Program-made: the position numbers and the translations under genes | Shown: positions 1 to 8,991 of the stretch, piece by piece | Position numbering within the stretch: position 1 is the first letter of the stretch | Layout of the letters: the number at the start of each line of letters is the position of its first letter | Notes under the pieces: model-generated | Database searches by the model: none | Seen by the model: the letters and a program-made list of their open reading frames with translations, nothing else | What the model was told of the DNA's origin: nothing | NCBI RefSeq assembly: GCF_002869965.1 | Contig: NZ_PEBS01000030.1 | Coordinates: forward strand, 1-63,171 | Source: Janthinobacterium sp. ROICE36 | Lineage (GTDB): Bacteria; Pseudomonadota; Gammaproteobacteria; Burkholderiales; Burkholderiaceae_D | DNA length: 63,171 nucleotides | Direction of reading: 5' to 3'

Positions 1-792
1 CGGCTGTGAAGGGCTTGGGTCATGGCGCTGGCGGTGAGGTGACAGGAATCAACAGTGTACTCAACAGGCGCCTGGCTTTGAAGTAGGGCAAGCTGCGAAT
101 AGGAATATGATCACCCAATTCTAAACATGTAAGTATTCTTGAGAAATTTAATATGTGCATTGCTGACGTGTTGTATTTTCTGTTGGGGCGTGATTTGATT
201 TCCGATGCCGAGCTCTGGTAATAAATGTGCGTTTCATTTAAAATGGATATCCGAATTTTGCGTTGCACGATGTTGATTTATTGGCAATTTTCAGTGCCGG
301 GTTTGTTTTTCTTCCATAATGGAATGCTTAACCCAACACAAGGATTCGTTGATCTTTCTTGTAAAGGCAGTGCGTGCGAGCCTCTCGCACGGTAGTGTCT
401 GGAGTGCGATTGACGGCGCGAGTTGCATGGCAGCGCATGCGTAGCACAGCCGATTTGCATCCAGCTTGGGGCGCATGTGTGCCTGGTGTGGTGTCGCCAG
501 CCGGTGCGGCTTTGACAGTGCACAGTCCCCATGATCGTGGTGCGATCAAAGAAAATTGATTTCGCAAATGATTGTCAATGCGTAAGCAATTGCCTATGCA
601 TGGCGATGGGTCGCCCGCCCGTGGCAGTGCCAGCCTGGCCTGTCTTCGTTCATTGCTTGCTGATACGGGGCAATGTGTGGTGTGACCACTTTATGCCAGC
701 ATTGATGTATGGTATGCCGGGAAGTCGGGGTGCTGCTGCGCCTTAGCGTTGCTGCCCATTGTTTAGTGCCTTTGGTAAACCGAGAGTTGAAG
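1..792. other. Leader region without a supported gene
   Basis: I see no convincing gene in this stretch. One frame on the plus strand stays open from base 3 to a TAG at 84-86 (27 codons) and could be the tail of a gene outside the window, but nothing in it is recognisable. Bases 110-260 are clearly AT-richer than the rest of the window. A perfect 7-bp stem with a 3-base loop lies at 374-390 (GTGCGAG/CTCGCAC) and has no T-run. The polysaccharide locus starts right after this region, so its promoter is probably here, but I could not pick out a clean -35/-10 pair or an ops/JUMPstart element. Confidence 0.5.
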
Positions 793-1881
793 ATGATTCC
801 TTTAGTAAAAGTTGGCTTCCCTGACAAGCAGGTTCTGATGCCTGCGCTTGAGCAAGTGCTGTATAGCGGCCAAGTTGGGGAGGGAGAGCCGGTCTACGAG
901 TTTGAGCGGCGTTTCGCCGAGCATTTTGGTTTGCCTTTTGCATTGGGGATGAGCAGCGGTACCGCCGCATTGCACGCGGCATTGCATCTGGTTGGCGTAA
1001 GGCCAGGCGATGAGGTCATTTCGACCAGCATGACGGCGGAGCCAACGAATGTCGTTATCCTGCAAATGGGCGCGGTGCCCGTGTTTGCCGATGTCGATGC
1101 GCTTTCCGGCAACCTTGATCCCGCCGCCATCGAGGCAGGCATTACCAGCAAGACCAAGGCTATCCTGATTGTGCACTATGCCGGGATGCCGGTGCGACTG
1201 GCCGAGATCGCTGCCATTGCGCGTCGTCACGGCATTGCGTTGATCGAAGATTGTGCGCATGCCATGGGTGCGCGCTACGATGGCGCGGCAATTGGCACCA
1301 TTGGCGACTTTGCCATTTTCTCGTTGCAAGCCATCAAGCACATGACGACCGTTGACGGTGGCATGTTGACCATGCGCGATGCGTCGCTGATCCGGGAAGC
1401 AAAGAAATTCCGCTGGTTCGGATTGGAAAAGGGCGTGCCGCGTACCGAAGTCGACATCACGTCCATCGGTTATAAATACAATATGAATAATGTGACGGCC
1501 ACGTTTGGGCTGGCGCAACTGCAAGACATTGATGCCCGTGTACTGAACCCGCACAAGGAAAACGGCCGTTATTTTGACCGTGCTATCGGCGCCATCCCGG
1601 GTCTTGCCGTGGCCGCGTTCGATGCGCTGGCCGAGCCCAGCTACTGGCTGTACACCGTCTTGTCGGACGACTCCGCCGATGTCGAGCGCCGGCTTGCCGC
1701 CATCGGGGTATCGGCATCGAAGCTGCATCGTCCGAACCACTTGCACAGCATTTTCAAGGAACTGGCCGGTCCCCTGCCGCAGCTGGATACCTATTATCGC
1801 CGCATGGTGCATATTCCGTGCGGCTGGTGGCTGGGTGCGGAAGATCGCGAGCGCATTGTCGATGCCTTGAAAAAAGGGTGA
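793..1881 (+). CDS. DegT/DnrJ/EryC1/StrS-family sugar aminotransferase
   Basis: A 362-residue PLP-dependent aminotransferase that would transfer an amino group to a keto-sugar nucleotide in the cytoplasm. The family signature is complete: Asp153 in IEDCAHA (contact to the pyridine nitrogen) and the Schiff-base Lys182 in SLQAIKHMTTVDGG. The start at 793 is preferred over upstream ATG 709 because GAG at 782-784 gives a ribosome site and the family N-terminus begins here. The stop overlaps the start region of the next gene, a close paralogue sharing the C-terminal motif PCGWWL. It is the first gene of the polysaccharide locus. Substrate is unknown; a 4-keto product of one of the two dehydratases in the locus is the natural guess. 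Confidence 0.9.
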   Translation: MIPLVKVGFPDKQVLMPALEQVLYSGQVGEGEPVYEFERRFAEHFGLPFALGMSSGTAALHAALHLVGVRPGDEVISTSMTAEPTNVVILQMGAVPVFADVDALSGNLDPAAIEAGITSKTKAILIVHYAGMPVRLAEIAAIARRHGIALIEDCAHAMGARYDGAAIGTIGDFAIFSLQAIKHMTTVDGGMLTMRDASLIREAKKFRWFGLEKGVPRTEVDITSIGYKYNMNNVTATFGLAQLQDIDARVLNPHKENGRYFDRAIGAIPGLAVAAFDALAEPSYWLYTVLSDDSADVERRLAAIGVSASKLHRPNHLHSIFKELAGPLPQLDTYYRRMVHIPCGWWLGAEDRERIVDALKKG

Positions 1882-1886
1882 TGTCC

Positions 1887-3017
1887 ATGTCCGTACTGCC
1901 TTTGTTTGGCGTGGTAAATACGCCCGAGATGGAAGCGGCGGCCCTGGCCGTATTGCGCTCGGGCCGCATTGCGTCCGGCCCGCACGTTGCGGCATTCGAG
2001 GCTGGCTTGGGGGAATTGCTGGGCCAGCCGCATGTCGTGACCACCGTGGACATGACCAGTGCGCTGCACCTGGCCTTGTATCTGGCAGGCGTACGCCCGG
2101 GGGATGATGTGCTGACCACGGCTTTCGCCTGCATGTCGACCAATTCGGCCATTGCCGGATGTGGCGGGCGCCCCGTCTGGGTGGATGTGGCACCCGCATC
2201 GGCCTGTATGGACGTGGCCGATTTTGAGCGTGCCATCACGCCAGCCACGCGCGCCGTGATTCTGTATCACCTGGCCGGCTATCCGGGCCCGGCGCAGGCG
2301 ATCGCTGAAATTTGCCGCCAGCGCGGCATTGTTTTGATTGAAGACTGCGACAACGCCTTGCTGGCGACAATTGATGGAGAGCAGGTGGGTACGTTCGGTG
2401 ATTTCGCGGTGTTTTCTTTTTATCCTAACCGGCAAATCAATACCACCGAGGGGGGCGCGCTGGCGTGCCGTGATCCCGACGATGCTGTGCGTGCGCGCAA
2501 GCTGCGTCGTTTCGGTATCGATGCCGGCAGTTTTCGCACTGCGGCAGGTGAAATCAATCCGCAGTCCGATATTCCCGTCATCGGCTGGTCGATGGCCATG
2601 AATAATTTGTGCGCGGCGCTGGGCTCTGTACAATTGCAGGGAGTCACGCAGCGCATGGCACAAACGCGCCTGCATGCACAGCAGATCAAAGATGGGCTGG
2701 CCTCCTGTGCCGGCTTGACCCTGTTGACGCCGAGCGTCGGAGCGTTGCCATCATATTGGGCCGTATTAATTGCAGTTGAGCAACGTGACCTTGTCCTGGA
2801 AGCGCTGAAAGCGCGCGGCGTAGCAGCGTCAATATTGCATCAACGTAATGATATTTATTCCGGGTTTGTGGCTTGTCGCCGTGAATTGCCGAATACCGAC
2901 ATATTACAACGTAACATAATCGCCCTGCCGTGTGGCTGGTGGCTTTCCGCGCAGGACATCGAGCAACTGATCGCTGCAGTGGAGAGCGCGCTGCACGAGT
3001 CTGCCGGTCAAGCCTGA
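1887..3017 (+). CDS. DegT/DnrJ-family PLP-fold protein lacking the catalytic lysine
   Basis: A 376-residue member of the same family as the gene just upstream and probably its tandem duplicate: both share the C-terminal PCGWWL motif, and Asp153 sits at the same residue number. The Schiff-base position is changed: FSFYPNR at residues 176-182 has Arg182 (codon CGG at 2430-2432) where relatives have Lys. A normal aminotransferase reaction is therefore unlikely. Sugar 3-dehydratases of this fold (ColD) use His here, so a different chemistry, a regulatory subunit or a decayed copy are all possible. ATG 1887 is chosen because AGGG at 1875-1878 is 8 bases away; ATG 1881, overlapping the upstream TGA, is the alternative. 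Confidence 0.85.
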   Translation: MSVLPLFGVVNTPEMEAAALAVLRSGRIASGPHVAAFEAGLGELLGQPHVVTTVDMTSALHLALYLAGVRPGDDVLTTAFACMSTNSAIAGCGGRPVWVDVAPASACMDVADFERAITPATRAVILYHLAGYPGPAQAIAEICRQRGIVLIEDCDNALLATIDGEQVGTFGDFAVFSFYPNRQINTTEGGALACRDPDDAVRARKLRRFGIDAGSFRTAAGEINPQSDIPVIGWSMAMNNLCAALGSVQLQGVTQRMAQTRLHAQQIKDGLASCAGLTLLTPSVGALPSYWAVLIAVEQRDLVLEALKARGVAASILHQRNDIYSGFVACRRELPNTDILQRNIIALPCGWWLSAQDIEQLIAAVESALHESAGQA

Positions 3018-3057
3018 CGGCAGCGCCATTTTTAATTCTACCTTTACCTGGACTGAC

Positions 3058-4071
3058 ATGTTTGATAATAAAGTTTTAATGATTACTGGCGGCACTGGAT
3101 CCTTTGGTAATACCGTGTTGAACAGATTCTTAAACACGAATGTCAAAGAGATTATTGTTTTTAGCCGCGACGAAAAGAAGCAGGAAGACATGCGGATCGC
3201 GTTGAACAACGATAAGGTCAAATTTCATATTGGCGATACGCGCGATTACCAGAGTGTCGCGCAGGCGATGGCTGGCGTAGATTATGTTTTCCACGCGGCG
3301 GCACTCAAACAGGTACCGTCATGCGAGTTTTATCCCATGGAAGCGGTGCGGACCAATGTGCTGGGTACGGAAAATGTCCTGAATGCAGCGATTGCCAACA
3401 ACGTTCAAAAAGTCATTTTGCTGAGTACGGACAAGGCAGTGTATCCAATTAATGCGATGGGTATCTCCAAGGCCATGGCCGAAAAAGTGCTGGTCGCCAA
3501 GTCGCGCATGGTGCGCCCAGGTGGCCCGGTGATGTGCGCCACGCGTTACGGCAATGTGATGGCATCGCGCGGTTCGGTGATTCCGCTGTTTATTGAAAAG
3601 CTCAAGGCTGGCGTACCGCTGACGGTGACCGATCCGGAAATGACCCGTTTTCTGATGTCGCTGGAAGATTCGGTTGACCTGGTAATTCATGCTTTCGAGC
3701 ATGGACAGCAAGGCGATATTTTTGTGCAGAAGGCGCCTGCCAGCACCATCGAAGTATTGGCGCAGGCTATACAGGAACTGTTTTCCAGCAATGTGCCCGT
3801 CAAGGTGATCGGTACCAGGCATGGTGAAAAGCTGTACGAGTCGCTGGTGTCGCGCGAAGAGATCGCCAAGGCAGAGGACATGGGCGATTATTATCGCGTG
3901 CCGGCCGATAACCGCGACTTGAACTACGATAAATTCATCTTGGACGGACAGCCCGAAGTGAATCAGGCGCAGGACTACACCTCGCATAATACGCAGCGCC
4001 TTGATGTCGAAGGCGTCAAGAAATTGCTGCTGTCCCTTGATTATGTGCAACAGGAATTGAAAAATAGCTGA
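3058..4071 (+). CDS. CapE/FnlA-type UDP-GlcNAc 4,6-dehydratase
   Basis: A 337-residue extended short-chain dehydrogenase/reductase that should oxidise and dehydrate UDP-GlcNAc to a 4-keto-6-deoxy sugar, in CapE relatives with 5-epimerisation. Visible are the NAD-binding TGGTGSFG at residues 10-17, the HAAALKQVPSCE segment, and STDKAVYPINAMGISK, in which Met occupies the place of the usual catalytic Tyr, as is typical of the CapE/WbjB branch. The usual partners for UDP-L-FucNAc synthesis (CapF and CapG) are not in this window, so its product may instead feed the adjacent aminotransferases. The gene lies 40 bases after the second aminotransferase and is read in the same direction. Confidence 0.88.
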   Translation: MFDNKVLMITGGTGSFGNTVLNRFLNTNVKEIIVFSRDEKKQEDMRIALNNDKVKFHIGDTRDYQSVAQAMAGVDYVFHAAALKQVPSCEFYPMEAVRTNVLGTENVLNAAIANNVQKVILLSTDKAVYPINAMGISKAMAEKVLVAKSRMVRPGGPVMCATRYGNVMASRGSVIPLFIEKLKAGVPLTVTDPEMTRFLMSLEDSVDLVIHAFEHGQQGDIFVQKAPASTIEVLAQAIQELFSSNVPVKVIGTRHGEKLYESLVSREEIAKAEDMGDYYRVPADNRDLNYDKFILDGQPEVNQAQDYTSHNTQRLDVEGVKKLLLSLDYVQQELKNS

Positions 4072-4089
4072 TAAGCAGCGGAAATGGTA

Positions 4090-4110
4090 CGGCATCGATG
4101 ACCGATGCCG
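4090..4110. other. Intercistronic hairpin
   Basis: A perfect 8-bp stem, CGGCATCG/CGATGCCG, with a 5-base loop lies between the dehydratase and the flippase gene. No T-run follows, so it is more likely an RNA-processing or stabilising hairpin than a terminator. Confidence 0.4.
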
Positions 4111-4129
4111 AACATATTGCTTTAAGAAT

Positions 4130-4135
4130 TATAAT
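4130..4135 (+). promoter_or_regulatory. Possible internal -10 element before the flippase gene
   Basis: A perfect TATAAT lies 45 bases before the wzx-like start in an AT-rich stretch of a GC-rich locus. The sequence 17 bases upstream (GCCGAA) is a poor -35 box, so this is a weak promoter at best. Confidence 0.25.
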
Positions 4136-4179
4136 AAAAATGAAATCTTCCATCTTGCTGCACCATTCCCCGGATATTC

Positions 4180-5688
4180 ATGATTAAGCGGAATATCACT
4201 GCCAATATCGTGGGACGTGCATGGGGCTTCATTTCAGTGTATCTGTTTGTGCCCCTGTATCTGCACATGCTGGGGGCGGAAGCGTATGGCCTGGTAGGGT
4301 TTTATTCCACGCTGCTCGGTGTCATGGCGTTTGCCGACATGGGTTTTTCCGCCACCTTGAATCGCGAAATGGCGCGCCTGTCAGCGAGTGCGAATGCCGC
4401 GCAGGAGCGGCGCGACCTGTTGCGCACCTACGAATTGAGCTACCTGGTGATTTGCTGTGTGATCGCTGTGGCGCTGTGGCTGGGCGCACCATTGATTACC
4501 GAGCATTGGCTGCAGGCCGGCACTTTGCGTTCCGACGATATCACGCTGGCGATCCGGCTGATGGGCGTGGCCATTGCGTTCCAGTTGCCATCAGGACTGT
4601 ATATCGGTGGTTTGATGGGCTTGCAGCAACAAGTGCGTGCTAACTTCTTGCAGATCGCCTGGAGCGCCTACCGGGGCTTTGGCACCCTGTTGGTGCTGTG
4701 GCTGTTTTCGCCTACGATCGTCACCTTTGCTGTCTGGCAACTGGTGGCGAATGCGATTTATTGCCTTACAGTACGGCATGGCTTGTGGCATGCGCTGAGA
4801 ACCGATGGCGTGCGCGCTGTCGGCTTTTTCCGTAAGCAAGTGTTTCATAATACCTGGCGCTATGCGTCAGGGATGGCGGGTATGGCGCTGCTGTCGATTT
4901 TGCTGACCCAAATTGATAAGTTGACGGTTAGCAAGATGTTGTCGCTTGAAATGCTGGGCTTTTATACGCTGGCAGGAACGCTGGCATCGGTCCCGTTGAT
5001 ATTGGCAAGTCCAATCGCCTCGGCAATTTTCCCCCGCTTTACAGAATTGGTCGCACGCAATGAGCCCGAGCAACTCATTGCCTTGTATCACCGGACCTGC
5101 CAGTTTGTTGCCATCGTGACCGTGCCTGGCTGCCTGGTGGTGGCGCTGTTTTCGCATGATGTGATTTATTTATGGACAGGTTCCGCAGCTAGTGCCCAGG
5201 CCGCTGCTATCGCCGCCTCGCTGTTGCTCGGCGGACAAGTATTGCAAGCGCTGACCGTCGTGCCCTATTACCTGGCCCTGGCGCATGGCAATATTCGCTT
5301 GAATTTGCAGGTCGGCATGGTGTCCGTGGTCGTCGTGACGCCGATGATGATTTACCTCGTGCTGCACCACGGTTTGGCCGGGGCTGGCTTGTCATGGCTG
5401 ATCATGAATCTGTGCACGATGCCGCCGTATATGTATTTCTTGCATCGCCATTTTTTGCCGGGTCAGTTTGGACGGTGGTTCCGGGAAAGCCTGGCATTGC
5501 CGGTCCTGGCCAGCTTGCCATGCCTGATGTTGGGTTACTGGTGCCTCTCTACCATCGATGGCCGGTGGCTGCGCTTGTTGCTCATCGCTGTGACGGCAGT
5601 GCTGTCTATTGGATGCAGCGCGTTGTGCGCACCAGATATCCGGCGTTGGCTGGCTAACACCAAATTTTCCCGACGGCTGCAGCATTAA
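4180..5688 (+). CDS. Wzx-type polysaccharide flippase (PST/MATE-like)
   Basis: A 502-residue polytopic inner-membrane protein with about 12-14 hydrophobic segments, consistent with the MOP superfamily of lipid-linked oligosaccharide flippases. The N-terminus (KRNITANIVGRAWGFISVYLFVP) has the positive/hydrophobic pattern common in these proteins. It would move undecaprenyl-diphosphate-linked repeat units to the periplasmic face for the polymerase encoded about 1.4 kb downstream. The C-terminal tail is short and basic. The presence of flippase, polymerase and chain-length genes in one locus marks a Wzx/Wzy-dependent pathway. Confidence 0.85.
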   Translation: MIKRNITANIVGRAWGFISVYLFVPLYLHMLGAEAYGLVGFYSTLLGVMAFADMGFSATLNREMARLSASANAAQERRDLLRTYELSYLVICCVIAVALWLGAPLITEHWLQAGTLRSDDITLAIRLMGVAIAFQLPSGLYIGGLMGLQQQVRANFLQIAWSAYRGFGTLLVLWLFSPTIVTFAVWQLVANAIYCLTVRHGLWHALRTDGVRAVGFFRKQVFHNTWRYASGMAGMALLSILLTQIDKLTVSKMLSLEMLGFYTLAGTLASVPLILASPIASAIFPRFTELVARNEPEQLIALYHRTCQFVAIVTVPGCLVVALFSHDVIYLWTGSAASAQAAAIAASLLLGGQVLQALTVVPYYLALAHGNIRLNLQVGMVSVVVVTPMMIYLVLHHGLAGAGLSWLIMNLCTMPPYMYFLHRHFLPGQFGRWFRESLALPVLASLPCLMLGYWCLSTIDGRWLRLLLIAVTAVLSIGCSALCAPDIRRWLANTKFSRRLQH

Positions 5689-5746
5689 AGCAGCATCTGA
5701 TTGCATTGTTGATACACCACCCATTTGTTTATACATCATACTTATA

Positions 5747-6931
5747 ATGCCTCTTCTGTCTGCAATCATTCCTACGCATAATCGTCAACGCTATGCGATC
5801 AATGCGATTACCACTATTCTGACAAACTTTCCGGACACGGAAGTCGTTGTGTCGGATACCAGCGATACCATGCAAATCGCTGAAGAATTGGGGCATTGGA
5901 TCGAATCGGGACGGCTGATTTATCACCATCCGCAACGTCCCATGGATGTGGTCAGCAATTTTCAGAATGGACTGCGCCTGGCAACTGGCGATTATCTGAT
6001 CTTCCTCGGCGATGACGATTGCCTGGGACCCGGTGCAGAAGAGCTGGCGCGCTGGGCGCGCGATACGCAGGTCGAAGCGGCCGCTTGTTCCCTGGGTGCG
6101 GCTTATTTTTGGCCGGACTTCAAGTCCCTGTATTTTGGGGCTGACTTTACGGCCAAGCTGACGGTGCAGCCATTTGCCGCCACTATTTCCCGGCTCGACG
6201 GACCGCAGGTGCTGCAGCAGGCGTTGAAAAATCTGGGAACGGGCGTCATGTCCATGCCACGCGCCTATCTGGGCATGATGTCGCGTGCGCTCGCCGGACG
6301 TATCGAGCAAAAATATGGTGCGCTTTTTGGCGGAGTCAGCCCTGATATTTATAGCGCGGCGCTGATTGCCGAGGAGTCGCGCAGCAGCGTGCAGATCGAC
6401 TTTCCCTTTATTATCGCGGGTAGTTCGGGGGGCAGCACCTCGGGACAAAGTGCGGAAGGTGGGCACAAGGGGGGCTTGCGCGACAATGCGCACATCGGCG
6501 CCTTCAGCAATCTGGTGTGGGATCCGTTGATCCCTGAGTTCTACAGCGTGCCAACGGTGTGGTCTTACTCGTTCAAGGCGGCGATCGATAAGATCGGCAA
6601 AGCCGATTATCGTCCCAATCTGCCCCGCCTGTATGCCAAGTGCTGTCTGCATCACCCTAAATATTGGCGTGAAACGAAGGCTTCCCTGTGCGCCTATGTC
6701 AAGCGCGAACGTTATAGCCCTGCCTGTTTATCGTTCGTATGGGAACTGTTGCGCGAGTTTTCACGCCGTGCCTATCGTTTTATGCAGATCAAATTCAAAC
6801 CGGCAATTAACCGCCAGGCCTATGCCAAGCAAGAGCTGACGAATATTGGCGAGGCATATGCGCATTTGTTGACGCATGTGCAACCGAGTCTGAGCCAGTT
6901 GCAATCCGCCATGAAAGAGTTCAAGCGCTGA
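5747..6931 (+). CDS. Family 2 (GT-A) glycosyltransferase
   Basis: A 394-residue glycosyltransferase. The N-terminal LLSAIIPTHNR motif and the GDDD metal/nucleotide-binding motif around residue 88 (LIFLGDDDCLG) are typical of GT2 enzymes. It probably adds one sugar to the lipid-linked repeat unit on the cytoplasmic face. ATG 5747 starts the family homology directly; the frame is open further upstream, but that part overlaps the flippase gene and has no family features. The C-terminal 150 residues are basic, with several Tyr/Arg-rich stretches, and are not recognised. Confidence 0.8.
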   Translation: MPLLSAIIPTHNRQRYAINAITTILTNFPDTEVVVSDTSDTMQIAEELGHWIESGRLIYHHPQRPMDVVSNFQNGLRLATGDYLIFLGDDDCLGPGAEELARWARDTQVEAAACSLGAAYFWPDFKSLYFGADFTAKLTVQPFAATISRLDGPQVLQQALKNLGTGVMSMPRAYLGMMSRALAGRIEQKYGALFGGVSPDIYSAALIAEESRSSVQIDFPFIIAGSSGGSTSGQSAEGGHKGGLRDNAHIGAFSNLVWDPLIPEFYSVPTVWSYSFKAAIDKIGKADYRPNLPRLYAKCCLHHPKYWRETKASLCAYVKRERYSPACLSFVWELLREFSRRAYRFMQIKFKPAINRQAYAKQELTNIGEAYAHLLTHVQPSLSQLQSAMKEFKR

Positions 6932-7038
6932 GATGTTGCCGAAGTGCGTAGCCGGGCCCTTCGGTGCCGTGCACGCAGCGCTGCAGGTGTTGCGTTTTTG
7001 TAGCGCAAGTTCGGCACCGCCCGTTTGAAAAAAGAAAA

Positions 7039-8079
7039 ATGCCAATCGGTCAAGTTTATATACTCGTTTTCCTGCCTGTCTTGATACTCGGGATGTTTAC
7101 CCAGGATAAGTCGCGTCTGTCATTTCAGATTGCGATGTGCTGCCTGATCACTTTGTGCGCCTTTGCCTTCCGTTCGCCGGAATTCGGCACGGATTCCTCG
7201 ACATACCTGAACTATTTCTTGACGGCTTGCCAGGGAGGCGGCGGGGCCATCGAAGCCGATGACTATTCCTTTTATGTGATGGACTTCTTTTTCTCGATGG
7301 CGCCCGGGGTATTGTGCAACCGGTATGCTTTCGCAAGCATCTGGATTCTCTTCATTGTGTTACCGATTTTGTTTATGAAGGGCAATATTCGGGTCAAGTT
7401 CTTCATGCTGTTCTTCCTGGTTGTTTCCCCGGTTGGCACCGAGTTCTTTACCAATGCATTCAGGCAATCCGCATCGGCCATCCTGTTTTGCGTGGCTGTC
7501 TCGCGCGGAATGAAACACAAGTCTGGCCTGCTCTTCCTGGTCCTGTCGCTGCTGTTGCACAAAAGTTCATTGCTATTGCTGGCAATTTATCTGTTGTCCT
7601 GCTGTGACATGCGGCGCCTGCTCCAAGGCGGTTTGGTGGCCTTGCTCTGCCTGTTTATTGTGCCAGCGGACAGCGTCCTGTATGCGCCGGTCAACGGTTT
7701 TATCTACGAGGTCACGAAATATCTGGCGCATGATAACGATGAAATTTTGGCGCGGATCAGTATCTATGCCAGTTTTTTCTGCCTGTATGCGTTCATGCGT
7801 CATTTGAACAAGCGCGACTATATTGACCTGAAGCCCTATGCGAGCTTCCTGCGGCTGCTGTTTATCGCCAGCGTCCTGCTATTCCCCCTGCCGTACTTCA
7901 GCTATCGCTTTGTGTATTCGATTTATCCGATCTTTGTGTGGTGCTTTGCCTATGAGCTTGAGCGCAGCCGAGCCTTGGAGATGTACCCGCGCGTGTACTG
8001 CTATGTGCTCGCGTCATTTGGCCTGACCATCGCTTTCCTGCTTGGTTCGTCTTCCATTAATTCGGTAAGCTTCTTTTAA
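7039..8079 (+). CDS. EpsG/Wzy-like polysaccharide polymerase
   Basis: A 346-residue integral membrane protein with about 9-10 hydrophobic helices, most similar in layout to the EpsG family of O-antigen/exopolysaccharide polymerases. Diagnostic features are the early loop with FGTDSSTYLNYF and the conserved segment GTEFFTNAFRQSASAILF. It would join repeat units in the periplasm. The start at 7039 follows an A-rich stretch (GAAAAAAGAAAA) and begins just before the first helix; the frame is open upstream to 6964 but that segment is Cys/Arg-rich and unlike a polymerase. The next gene begins 4 bases after its stop. Confidence 0.78.
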   Translation: MPIGQVYILVFLPVLILGMFTQDKSRLSFQIAMCCLITLCAFAFRSPEFGTDSSTYLNYFLTACQGGGGAIEADDYSFYVMDFFFSMAPGVLCNRYAFASIWILFIVLPILFMKGNIRVKFFMLFFLVVSPVGTEFFTNAFRQSASAILFCVAVSRGMKHKSGLLFLVLSLLLHKSSLLLLAIYLLSCCDMRRLLQGGLVALLCLFIVPADSVLYAPVNGFIYEVTKYLAHDNDEILARISIYASFFCLYAFMRHLNKRDYIDLKPYASFLRLLFIASVLLFPLPYFSYRFVYSIYPIFVWCFAYELERSRALEMYPRVYCYVLASFGLTIAFLLGSSSINSVSFF

Positions 8080-8082
8080 ATT

Positions 8083-8889
8083 ATGACTATCGGAAAAACA
8101 TTTGGCATTACCGTGGTCATTCCCGCATATGCGCGCTATGACGCTTTGCTTGATGCCATTGAGTCGGTCACGACCACCGCAATTGAACAGGTTGAGATCG
8201 TGGTCGTCGACGACTGCTCGCCCAATCTACTGCTGGCCGAGAAGTTGCCTGTTTGCAATTCCTCGGGTGTGCCGGTACGGGTTTACCGCCTGGCGAAAAA
8301 CAGTGGTCCCCAATCGGCACGCAACCTGGGCGTGCGACGCGCGCGCTTCAGCTTCGTGGCGTTTTTGGACTCCGATGACCGGTTTTCTCCAGAGAAAATT
8401 GATTTCCTGCTTGGCTACCTGAAGCAGGGTAGGTGCGACATTGTTTATCATCCCGTCGATACGCCGACCAATATCAATGCCATCAATGCGCGCTGGTATA
8501 CGGGGCGCCTGCGTCATTTGCCGTTCAAGTATCTGCTGGCGGCGCTCAATCCCGTGTATACCCCTTGCCTGGCAGTGCGGCGTAACCTGGGCCTGGGCGT
8601 GCCGTTGATGCGCTATTGCGAAGATTATGCGTATCTGCTCAATATTAATGCGCGGGCCAAGGCCGTGCATTTCGTTCCTTTGCCGATGACGACGCTGTCG
8701 CGCGCGCCTGGCAGCACGGGCGGCCTGTCTTCTGCACTGTTCAAGATGCGTATGAATGAATTCCGCGCAAAGAAAGTGATGCTGCGCCATTGGCGCTTTT
8801 ATGGCATCGGCTGCCTATTGATTTCCGTCGCATTCGGTTGCTTGAGAATATTGTCCGATGTGCTGAAGCTAAGGTATTTCCGGAAATAA
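8083..8889 (+). CDS. Family 2 glycosyltransferase
   Basis: A 268-residue GT2 enzyme with ITVVIPAYAR at the N-terminus, VDDCSP around residue 46 (first Asp motif), and FLDSDDRF near residue 95 (DXD-type motif). A hydrophobic helix near the C-terminus (about residues 243-260) may tether it to the membrane. It starts 3 bases after the polymerase stop, so the two are very likely translated from one mRNA. It probably contributes one sugar of the repeat unit; donor and acceptor cannot be told from the sequence. Confidence 0.85.
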   Translation: MTIGKTFGITVVIPAYARYDALLDAIESVTTTAIEQVEIVVVDDCSPNLLLAEKLPVCNSSGVPVRVYRLAKNSGPQSARNLGVRRARFSFVAFLDSDDRFSPEKIDFLLGYLKQGRCDIVYHPVDTPTNINAINARWYTGRLRHLPFKYLLAALNPVYTPCLAVRRNLGLGVPLMRYCEDYAYLLNINARAKAVHFVPLPMTTLSRAPGSTGGLSSALFKMRMNEFRAKKVMLRHWRFYGIGCLLISVAFGCLRILSDVLKLRYFRK

Positions 8890-8991
8890 TTACCTGTATT
8901 GCCTATCGGATCGTCTTGCTGCAGTCAGTGTGCAGCGTATCCGGGAGAGGGCATTTGTGTTGAATGACAAGTTTAAAATGAAGGTTGGTAA

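Noticed and set aside
20..268. 82-residue open frame on the minus strand at the window start
   Set aside because: No ribosome site, no recognisable motif and unusual composition; it lies in AT-rich non-coding DNA.
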